A DNA stretch of 64,000 nucleotides from Candidatus Roseilinea mizusawaensis (GTDB lineage: Bacteria > Chloroflexota > Anaerolineae > J036 > Brachytrichaceae), in NCBI GenBank assembly GCA_016841965.1, contig JAEANN010000015.1, forward strand, positions 1 through 64,000. Reading direction: 5' to 3'. This document shows, piece after piece, positions 57,822 to 64,000 of this stretch; position 1 is the stretch's first letter; each line of letters starts with the position of its first letter. Both the position numbers and the translations under genes were made by a program. Under the pieces are notes generated by a model. That model saw only the letters and a list, made by a program, of their open reading frames with translations, was not told where the DNA came from and did not search any database.

Positions 57822-58165
57822 ACTTGTAGAAATATACGCAGGGCCGGCGCCAGTATCACACAGCAGGTGGGGCGAATTTTCCTGGAACAGTTGGCGTGCA
57901 CAGCGGGGCGAACTCGGCGGCTCGCCCAACCCTGACTGCGCGCAACACTTGCGTTGCGCCATTTCAACGCAGAGCCTACAATACACCTGCGCCAACAAGC
58001 CATGAAATCACACAATCCCGGCGCACCTCACGGCCCTCGCCCTGGTGACCGCCAGCAACCGCCAGCGACAGCCAGTATCAGCCAGCGACAAACATCACGT
58101 AGCAATACGGCCCTTTGACACTGGCACTTGAGCGAGCCAATCACTACTATGAGGTCTGGTCATTT
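57822..58165. other. Divergent intergenic region between the sigma operon and hydrogenase operon
   Basis: It contains imperfect copies of CCGCCAGCAACCGCCAGCGA and CAGCCAGTATCAGCCAGCGA at about 58049-58091. No consensus promoter could be assigned on either strand. No RNA gene or convincing small ORF was recognised. Confidence 0.5.
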
Positions 58166-58747
58166 ATGGTCGAACTCCTGCTTATCCTCGTCATTGCCGC
58201 CGTCGCCTGCGCCATACAGGCGATTCGCGCAGAGCGGCTGCTGAACTCGGCATTGTGGCTTGCCGGCGCAAGCGCGTTCATTGCCATGATCTTCTACAGC
58301 ATGGGCGCGCGCGAAGTCGCCATTATCGAGCTGAGCGTGGGCGCCGGCCTGGTGACCGTGTTGTTTGTCTTTGCCATCAGCGTTGCCGGCGATGAGTCGA
58401 TCGAAGGCAGACCTGCGGTGCCACGCGCGCTGGCCGTCATGCTGGCCGGCCTGTGTGTCATCGGCCTGATCTGGCTGCTGCGCGATCTCACAGCCCCAAC
58501 ACCAACAGCCGCCAGCGCCAGCGCTCTCACCAATGCCCTGTGGCACGAGCGTGCGCTCGACGTGCTTGCACAAGTGGCGCTGATCTTCACCGGCGTTATC
58601 GGGCTGCTGGGACTGCTGGCCGAGCCGCGGAGTGCGCACGCAGCCGAAACCCACACAACGCCGGTCGAGGGGAGCCAGCAGAAAATAGCGGCGCGCGCCA
58701 CGACCGAGTCGCCGCTCGAACTCCAAAAGGAGGCAGCCCGCCCATGA
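58166..58747 (+). CDS. Membrane subunit of group 4 hydrogenase, NuoJ/MbhD-like
   Basis: 193 residues from MVELLLILVIAAVACAIQAI; a TTG at 58115 would add 17 residues. Several helices include the conserved LWLAGASAFIAMIFYSMGAREVAIIELSVG region that resembles NuoJ and MrpB-type subunits. The C-terminal 40 residues are charged and non-membrane. Its TGA overlaps the ATG of the next gene. It should form part of the proton or sodium channel of the complex. Confidence 0.75.
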   Translation: MVELLLILVIAAVACAIQAIRAERLLNSALWLAGASAFIAMIFYSMGAREVAIIELSVGAGLVTVLFVFAISVAGDESIEGRPAVPRALAVMLAGLCVIGLIWLLRDLTAPTPTAASASALTNALWHERALDVLAQVALIFTGVIGLLGLLAEPRSAHAAETHTTPVEGSQQKIAARATTESPLELQKEAARP

Positions 58748-59055
58748 GCCTGTCACCCCTCGCCATCGTCCTGCTGGCAGTCACCCTGCTGCTGGGAGTC
58801 GGATTCTACGGCCTGCTCGTCGCGCGCAATCTGATCAAACTCATCGTGGTGTTGCAGATTCTGGCCAAGGCGGCCATGCTGGCATTCGTGGCCGCCGGCT
58901 ACGGGCAAGAACACATGGGACTGGCGCAGAGCATGGTCGCCATGGTCATTGTGGCCGACACGGTCGTGGCCGTGATCGCCCTGGCACTGGCCGTTCAGGT
59001 ACGGCGTCATTACGGCACGCTCGACGTGCGCAAACTCACTACCCTGCGAGGTTGA
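58744..59055 (+). CDS. NuoK/MrpC-like membrane subunit
   Basis: 103 residues with three helices (LAIVLLAVTLLLGVGFYGLL, LIKLIVVLQILAKAAMLAFV, MVAMVIVADTVVAVIALALA). The membrane-buried charged residues and three-helix size match NuoK and MrpC. It overlaps the upstream gene by ATGA and lies four bases from the next gene. Confidence 0.85.
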   Translation: MSLSPLAIVLLAVTLLLGVGFYGLLVARNLIKLIVVLQILAKAAMLAFVAAGYGQEHMGLAQSMVAMVIVADTVVAVIALALAVQVRRHYGTLDVRKLTTLRG

Positions 59056-59059
59056 TCGC

Positions 59060-60808
59060 ATGGCAGCACCATTCATCACACTCACCATCGGGCTGCCCTG
59101 GCTGGGCGCGCTGGCGGTCTGGATCGCCGGCGACCAGCACCCCAAAGCCCAGCACGCGCTGGCCGTGTTGTTTGCTGTGGCCGGCGGGCTGAGCGGACTG
59201 GCCCTGCTCACCACAACCGGGGCCGAGGTTGCCATCCGCCTGCCGGTAGGCGGGGCGTTTGGCGATTTCACCTTCGTGGCCGACGGGCTGGGCGTGTTCC
59301 TGGCAGTGATCGCCACCGTGATCGGCAGCCTGGCTGTGATCTTCTCGGTCGAGTACATGAAGGGCGAAGCGCAACTGGGCCGCTACTACGCCTTCGTTCT
59401 GCTGTTCATCGGCGCCATGGCCGGCTTGGCCCTCACCGGCAGCCTGTTGCTCTTGTTTTTCTTCTGGGAAGTGACGGCGCTCACATCGTATGCCCTGATC
59501 TCGTTCCACAACGACGACCCCAAAGCCGTCGCCGGCGGCATCAAGGCGCTCCTCATGACCCAACTGGGCGGAGTCGGGTTGCTGGCCGGCGCGCTGCTGA
59601 TCTATGCCCACCTGGGCAGCTACGACATCAGCGCGTTTCTGGCCGGCGCGGATGCGCTGCCCCCCGATCTGCGCGCCCTCATCGCATTTGGCTTCCTGGC
59701 GGCCGCGGCCGCAAAGTCGGCGCAGGCGCCATTCCACACCTGGCTGCCCGATGCCATGGAAGCGCCAACGCCGGTGAGCGCACTCATCCATGCCGCGACA
59801 ATGGTAAATGCCGGCGTGTACCTGCTGGCGCGCTTCTTCCCCGCCTTCGAGAGCGTGCCGGGTTGGAGCACCGCCGTGGTCATCATCGGCATGGTGACGG
59901 CGCTGCTGGCGGCAGTCATGGCGCTGGTGGCCGACGATCTGAAGCGCGTGCTGGCCTACTCCACCGTCAGCCAGCTCGGCTACATGGTGTTCGCCATCGG
60001 CTGCGGGTCGGTGCTGGCCGGCCAATTTCATCTGTTCAGCCACGCCGTGTTCAAGGCGTTGTTGTTCCTCGGCGCAGGTGCAGTCATTCATGCGATCGGC
60101 ACGCGCGACATGCACCAGATGGGCGGGCTGGGCAAACACATGCCGCTGGTGCGGGGTGTGTTTGTCATCGGCGCGGGTGCGCTGGCCGGCATTCCCATCT
60201 TGAACGGCTTCTGGAGCAAAGAACTGATCCTCGAGACCGGCCTGGCGCATGGCCCACTGTGGGGGTACATCGGCATGTTGATCGGGGCCGGCCTGACCGC
60301 CTTGTACACGGCGCGCATGGTGTGGCTGGTGTTCTATGGCGAACCGCGCAGCCATCATCATGCCCACGACGCGCGGCCAGCCATGGCGATTCCGCTCGTC
60401 CTGCTGGCCGTCGGCACCCTGACGACCTGGCTCTTGTTCGGGCCGTTTGGTGCGCTGCTGGCCGAAGCTGTGCCCGGCTTGCACGAGGAGTCTACACTGG
60501 ACTTTGTCACAAAGGTGGTCAGCGACCCGGCCACGCTGCTGGCGCTGGGTGTGGTCGCCATCGGCTTGCTGGCCTGGCAACAACGCAGCCGGCTATCGCC
60601 CATCGCCGCCGGCCTGCGTGCCCTCGAGCAGGCGGCCAAACAAGGCTTCGGGTTCGAGGCCATCAACCGGTTTGTGGCGCGCATGACGCGCAGCGCGGCA
60701 ACGGTTTTGCAGCGCACCCAGACCGGCGAGTTGAACTGGAATGCCGCCGGCATCGCCGGGGCACTACTCATTGTGCTCATCATCCTGGCCGGGGGAGGGA
60801 CGCGCTGA
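59060..60808 (+). CDS. NuoL/MrpA-like proton-pumping antiporter subunit
   Basis: 582 residues. Key ion-path motifs are present: LLFFFWEVTALTSYALISFH (conserved Glu), AKSAQAPFHTWLPDAMEAPT (conserved Lys and His), MVNAGVYLLARFFP and KRVLAYSTVSQLGYM. It ends without the long amphipathic NuoL arm but with a final hydrophobic helix. Proton_antipo_M family. It couples electron transfer at the hydrogenase module to ion movement. Confidence 0.92.
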   Translation: MAAPFITLTIGLPWLGALAVWIAGDQHPKAQHALAVLFAVAGGLSGLALLTTTGAEVAIRLPVGGAFGDFTFVADGLGVFLAVIATVIGSLAVIFSVEYMKGEAQLGRYYAFVLLFIGAMAGLALTGSLLLLFFFWEVTALTSYALISFHNDDPKAVAGGIKALLMTQLGGVGLLAGALLIYAHLGSYDISAFLAGADALPPDLRALIAFGFLAAAAAKSAQAPFHTWLPDAMEAPTPVSALIHAATMVNAGVYLLARFFPAFESVPGWSTAVVIIGMVTALLAAVMALVADDLKRVLAYSTVSQLGYMVFAIGCGSVLAGQFHLFSHAVFKALLFLGAGAVIHAIGTRDMHQMGGLGKHMPLVRGVFVIGAGALAGIPILNGFWSKELILETGLAHGPLWGYIGMLIGAGLTALYTARMVWLVFYGEPRSHHHAHDARPAMAIPLVLLAVGTLTTWLLFGPFGALLAEAVPGLHEESTLDFVTKVVSDPATLLALGVVAIGLLAWQQRSRLSPIAAGLRALEQAAKQGFGFEAINRFVARMTRSAATVLQRTQTGELNWNAAGIAGALLIVLIILAGGGTR

Positions 60809-60809
60809 C

Positions 60810-62333
60810 ATGGCACTGTGGACTTCTTCCCTTCATCCTTTCCTGTGGCTGATTGTGATCCCGGTGCTGGCGTCGCCGGTGGTGTATCTGGCCGGCCGGC
60901 TGGCCGGGGCTGCCCTTGCGCGTTGGCTGGCCTTGATCGCGTTGATCGTCACCTGCGCGCCATGCGTGCTTGCTGCCCAGGAGCTTGCTGCGAATGGCGC
61001 AGCAACGTTCACTCTCGGCCTGGTCCAGCTCCAGTTCGACGGCCTGAGCCTGTTACTGGCGGGGCTGGCGCTGGGTTTGGGCACCAGCGTCACGCTCTTC
61101 TCGAACGCTTACATGCGCGGCGAGACAGGCGAAGAAAAGTATTACGCCGCACTGCTGGCGATGATCGGCGTGATGGTAGGGCTGGGCTGCGCCAACGACT
61201 TGTTCAACCTGTGGGTGTGGTTCGAGGCGATGGCCGTGTCATCGTACATGCTGGTCGCGTTCTACCGCGACCAGCCGGCGTCGTTGGAAGCAGGGGTGAA
61301 GTATCTGGTTCAGAGCGCCGCCGGATCGGTGCTGGTGCTGCTGGGCATCGCCGCCGTGTTTGGCGCAACGGGGCAATTGAGCCTGGCAAGCATCGCGGAC
61401 AGCGTCCGACAAGCCGGCGCAACGCAGGCAACATCGGCGGGATTGCTGGCCGCCGGCGCATTGATGACGGTGGGCTTTGGCGTGAAAGCCGCCCTCGTTC
61501 CCTTGCACACCTGGCTGCCCGACGCCCATTCGCAGGCCCCCAGCGGAATCAGCGCCATGCTGTCGGGCGTGGTAATCGAAGCCGGGTTGATCGCGCTGCT
61601 GCGGGCCGTGTCTGCACTGCTGGGCGAAGGCGACGCTGTGGCGCGCTTCGGCCAACTGCTGTTGCTATTCGCCGCCCTGAACATGATGCTGGGCAACCTG
61701 CTTGCGCTGAAGCAAACGCAGGTCAAGCGCATGCTGGCCTTCTCCAGCCTGAGCCACATGGGCTACATGCTGCTCGGCTTTGGCGTGGCGGCCTATACCG
61801 GCCAGAGCGCAGCCGCGCAGGGCGGTATGTTCCACATGCTCAGTCACGGGCTGATGAAGGGATTGGCCTTCCTGGCTGCCGGCGCCTTGTTGTACACACT
61901 GTATGTAGCAAAAGGCGCGCACGGGCCGCTGATGGTCAATGATCTGAACGGCGCAGCGCGGCGCTACCCGCTGGCTGCACTGGCGCTGGGCGTTGCCGTG
62001 CTGGGGCTGGCCGGCTTGCCGCCGTTGGTTGGCTTCATGTCGAAGTGGCAGATTTTCGTGGGCGGCTTTCAGGCCGGCGACACACTGGTTGCGTTGCTGG
62101 TGATCTTTGCCGCGCTGAACAGCGTGCTGTCGCTGGCGTACTACGCGCCGCTCGTCAATGCCATGTATCGGCGCGAACCATCACACGCGGTGCGGTTGGG
62201 CGCAGCAATGCCGCCGACGATGATCGTGCCGCTGGTCGTCATGAGCATTCTGGTCATCGCGCTGGGCGTGTGGCCGACGCTGATCGCATGGTTGACTGAG
62301 CCGGCGGGACAGGCGCTGTTGGCCGGGTGGTGA
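60810..62333 (+). CDS. NuoM/N-like antiporter subunit
   Basis: 507 residues from MALWTSSLHPF, starting one base after the previous stop. Second Proton_antipo_M subunit: FNLWVWFEAMAVSSYMLVAF (Glu), VKAALVPLHTWLPDAHSQAP (Lys/His), and LKQTQVKRMLAFSSLSHMGY. Two antiporter-like subunits in one operon fit Mbh-, Hyf- or Hyc-type complexes with more than one ion channel. Confidence 0.92.
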   Translation: MALWTSSLHPFLWLIVIPVLASPVVYLAGRLAGAALARWLALIALIVTCAPCVLAAQELAANGAATFTLGLVQLQFDGLSLLLAGLALGLGTSVTLFSNAYMRGETGEEKYYAALLAMIGVMVGLGCANDLFNLWVWFEAMAVSSYMLVAFYRDQPASLEAGVKYLVQSAAGSVLVLLGIAAVFGATGQLSLASIADSVRQAGATQATSAGLLAAGALMTVGFGVKAALVPLHTWLPDAHSQAPSGISAMLSGVVIEAGLIALLRAVSALLGEGDAVARFGQLLLLFAALNMMLGNLLALKQTQVKRMLAFSSLSHMGYMLLGFGVAAYTGQSAAAQGGMFHMLSHGLMKGLAFLAAGALLYTLYVAKGAHGPLMVNDLNGAARRYPLAALALGVAVLGLAGLPPLVGFMSKWQIFVGGFQAGDTLVALLVIFAALNSVLSLAYYAPLVNAMYRREPSHAVRLGAAMPPTMIVPLVVMSILVIALGVWPTLIAWLTEPAGQALLAGW

Positions 62334-62372
62334 GTGGCGAAACGAAGTGCGTATCCTCATGGGTGAACAGCA

Positions 62373-62684
62373 ATGGAAGTGATTCTGATTCCGCCGATTG
62401 CCTTTGTGTTGTACATCGCGCTGGCCGGCGTGCTGTTCGGCTTTGGGCGTGTGCTGGCCGGCAAGACCAAAACATCTGCCATGAAAAGCAGCACCTACGC
62501 CAGCGGCGAGGAAGCACCGACTGTGCAAGCCGTGCCCGGCTACCGGCAATTCTTCACCGTGGCGCTGTTCTTCGCCGTGCTGCACCTGGGTGTGCTGATA
62601 TTGGCGACCGGCGCCGGCAGCCCGGCCATGCTCGTCATGCTGGCCGGCTTGACGCTCGCGCTATTGGCTTTGATCTTGGGTTAA
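62373..62684 (+). CDS. Small NuoA-like membrane subunit
   Basis: 103 residues with three hydrophobic segments (PIAFVLYIALAGVLFGFG, FTVALFFAVLHLGVLILAT, MLVMLAGLTLALLALILG). The loop STYASGEEAPTVQ resembles the conserved YECG-type loop of NuoA, lacking the Cys. Assignment to NuoA is by size, topology and place just before the NuoB-like gene. Confidence 0.6.
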   Translation: MEVILIPPIAFVLYIALAGVLFGFGRVLAGKTKTSAMKSSTYASGEEAPTVQAVPGYRQFFTVALFFAVLHLGVLILATGAGSPAMLVMLAGLTLALLALILG

Positions 62685-62703
62685 CGCTCAGCAAGAGGCT
62701 CAC

Positions 62704-63219
62704 ATGAATATCAATCCCGAACGCATGTGGGAGGACGCCCTGGAAAAGTTAAAGACCTGGGCGCGCATTAACTCGCCATGGGCCATTCACTACAACAGCG
62801 GCTCGTGCAACGGCTGCGACATCGAAATCCTGGCCACGCTCACCCCGCGCTATGACCTGGAGCGTGTGGGGGTCAAACTGCAGGGCAGCCCGCGCCACGC
62901 CGACATCCTGATCTGCACCGGCCCGGTGACGCTGCAATCGCGCGAGCGGCTGAAGCGCATCTATGAGCAAATGCCGGAGCCAAAATTCGTCGTGGCCGTC
63001 GGCTCGTGCGCTATTTCCGGCGGCGCGTTCCAGGGGTGCTACAACGTTGTCGGCCACGTCGATGCCGTCATTCCGGTCGACGCCTACATCCCCGGCTGTC
63101 CGCCCCGCCCTGAAGCCATCATCGACGGCGTGGTGAAACTGCTGGAGAGCCTGAAGAAAACAGACAGCAGAGCACAGAGCGCAGAGAACAGCGCACAGAC
63201 GGCAGACAGCGAGCACTAG
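62704..63219 (+). CDS. Group 4 [NiFe] hydrogenase small subunit (NuoB-like)
   Basis: 171 residues. The proximal [4Fe-4S] ligands are visible: NSGSCNGCDIEILATL (C-x2-C as in hydrogenases rather than the CC pair of NuoB), VVAVGSCAISGGAFQGCYNV and AYIPGCPPRPEAII. The last 18 residues after LESLKK are encoded by a heptamer array (DSRAQSAENSAQTADSEH). It transfers electrons from the large subunit. The upstream and downstream genes are in the same operon. Confidence 0.9.
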   Translation: MNINPERMWEDALEKLKTWARINSPWAIHYNSGSCNGCDIEILATLTPRYDLERVGVKLQGSPRHADILICTGPVTLQSRERLKRIYEQMPEPKFVVAVGSCAISGGAFQGCYNVVGHVDAVIPVDAYIPGCPPRPEAIIDGVVKLLESLKKTDSRAQSAENSAQTADSEH

Positions 63220-63250
63220 ACGACGCAACACGCAACACACAATACACAAC
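63160..63250. repeat. Heptanucleotide array at the hydrogenase small-subunit tail and spacer
   Basis: CAGAGCA, CAGAGCG, CAGAGAA, CAGCGCA, CAGACGG, CAGACAG units encode the end of the small subunit. After the stop, CGCAACA, CGCAACA, CACAATA, CACAACG-type units fill the spacer to the next start. Confidence 0.8.
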
Positions 63251-63251
63251 G

Positions 63252-63719
63252 ATGAAAGACGCAACAGCTTTGCTTCAAGCCGCTGAATCGATCCTGGCCC
63301 CGTGGGCCAAAGAGACCATGCGCCCGGATGCAGCGCGGCTGGATGTGGTGATCGCGCCGCCGGATATCGTGCCGGCAGCGCGGGCGCTGCACGCAGCCGG
63401 CTGGGGTTTCCTGACTGCCATCACCGGCCTCGATCTGGGCGTGGAGACGGGCAAGTTGGAAGCCCTGTACCATTTCTGCGAAGGGCCGGCGCTGGTGAAT
63501 CTGCGCGTCACGTTGCCGCGCGACACCCCCGTCATCGACAGCGTGTGCAGTGTGATTCCCGCCGCCAGCTTCTTCGAGCGCGAACTGAGCGAGATGTTTG
63601 GCATTACCGTGAAGGGCACACCGCACCCCGAACGACTCTTCCTGCCCGAAGACTGGCCGGATGGCGTGTATCCCTTGCGCAAAGACTTCAACCCGGACAG
63701 ACTGAGAACTGAAGGGTAA
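63252..63719 (+). CDS. NuoC-like hydrogenase subunit
   Basis: 155 residues of the respiratory-chain 30-kDa family: FLTAITGLDLGVETGKLEAL, HFCEGPALVNLRVTLPRD, IPAASFFERELSEMFGITVK and a final DWPDGVYPLRKDF. It is separate from the large subunit (in HycE-type enzymes the two are fused). It stabilises the large subunit in the peripheral arm. Confidence 0.9.
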   Translation: MKDATALLQAAESILAPWAKETMRPDAARLDVVIAPPDIVPAARALHAAGWGFLTAITGLDLGVETGKLEALYHFCEGPALVNLRVTLPRDTPVIDSVCSVIPAASFFERELSEMFGITVKGTPHPERLFLPEDWPDGVYPLRKDFNPDRLRTEG

Positions 63720-63729
63720 TCAGGTTGAT

Positions 63730-64000
63730 ATGGAAGCGAACAAATTTATCGTGCCGATTGGGCCACAGCACCCGGCGCTCAAGGAGCCGGGCCACTTCGA
63801 GTTCACTGTGGATGGTGAAGTCGTCACCGACGCAACCATCCGGCTGGGCTATGTGCATCGCGGCGTCGAGCGCGGCACAGAGGATCGCACGTGGGTGCAG
63901 AACCTGTACCTGATCGAGCGCATCTGCGGCATTTGTTCGCACATCCATGCGACCGCCTATGCGCTGGGGGTGGAGAAACTGGCCGGGGTCAGCGCGCCGC
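63730..64000 (+). CDS. Group 4 [NiFe] hydrogenase large subunit, partial (NuoD-like)
   Basis: Only the first 90 residues are in the window (MEANKFIVPIGPQHPALKEP onwards). RLGYVHRGVERGTEDRTWVQ leads to LYLIERICGICSHIHATAYA, which holds the first CxxC nickel-ligand motif of [NiFe] hydrogenases; complex I NuoD lacks these Cys. The second CxxC pair lies beyond the window edge. Confidence 0.92.
   Translation, partial: MEANKFIVPIGPQHPALKEPGHFEFTVDGEVVTDATIRLGYVHRGVERGTEDRTWVQNLYLIERICGICSHIHATAYALGVEKLAGVSAP

Noticed and set aside
59039-60583. 514-codon minus-strand frame opposite the NuoL-like gene
   Set aside because: Gln/His/Gly-rich shadow of a membrane protein gene; no domain.
58166-64000. 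Complex I (nuo) operon
   Set aside because: The CxxC metal-ligand motif in the large subunit and CNGCD in the small subunit indicate a [NiFe] hydrogenase. The NADH module and NuoH/I are not seen in the window, though the operon is cut off.

Overview
The window looks like a chromosomal segment of a GC-rich member of the Chloroflexota, probably near Anaerolineae or related lineages. This placement is inferred from gene content: a tryptophan T-box leader before trpE, a DUF951 protein, a NurA/HAS-barrel/HerA trio, the type of IleRS, a C-terminal domain remnant of a kind common in Chloroflexota membrane proteins, and [4Fe-4S]-type PurF. No rRNA, tRNA or CRISPR array was found. Apart from a truncated, frameshifted transposase at the left edge, the content is mostly housekeeping.

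Layout. 1-707: frameshifted IS transposase. 780-4539: promoter, tryptophan-specific T-box leader and trpE-trpG-trpD. 4561-8463: a broken gene end, then nurA, a small HAS-barrel-like gene and herA. 8530-11080 (minus): a polar amino acid ABC transporter. 11396-19488: HAD hydrolase, PlsC-like acyltransferase, a very acidic small protein, a diacylglycerol glycosyltransferase, DUF951, ThuA-like, LarA-like and LCP proteins, and a Thr/Pro-rich membrane protein. 19635-27647: ileS, a P-loop NTPase fused to a degenerate LspA domain, true lspA, a PH-SHOCT protein and a Cys-to-Asp murA. 27657-30345 (minus): an ABC-2 exporter. 30569-37312: type II pantothenate kinase, AttH/CrtC-like protein, radA, a lipoprotein, a GT2 glycosyltransferase and a DUF4062/TIR-like protein. 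37359-40007 (minus): purC-purF. 40154-46006: LacI regulator and a divergent sugar ABC operon without its own ATPase. 46010-50059 (minus): a fused purL-purQ. 50172-54281 (minus): rhodanese, aldo/keto reductase, GH29 fucosidase-like protein, 3'-5' exonuclease and a 65-residue protein. 54461-57821 (minus): ECF sigma factor, DUF4367-type membrane protein and ABC exporter as one coupled operon. 58166-64000: the start of a group 4 membrane-bound [NiFe] hydrogenase operon, cut off in the large subunit.

The most striking feature that gene calling does not explain is a set of heptanucleotide tandem arrays scattered over the window. They fill the trp operon spacers and sit in other intergenic gaps. They also lie in frame inside purL (four times), purF (propeptide and an internal loop) and the tail of the hydrogenase small subunit. 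Several sequence families (TTTTGGA, GATTGAC, CTGACTA and CTGTGCT types) share the same 7-base period and often lie end to end. They resemble the STRR heptamers known from cyanobacteria and appear to have been tolerated as added peptide in essential enzymes. The other main points are the complete Trp T-box with mutually exclusive antiterminator and terminator, the NTPase-pseudo-LspA fusion beside lspA, and the Asp-type MurA.
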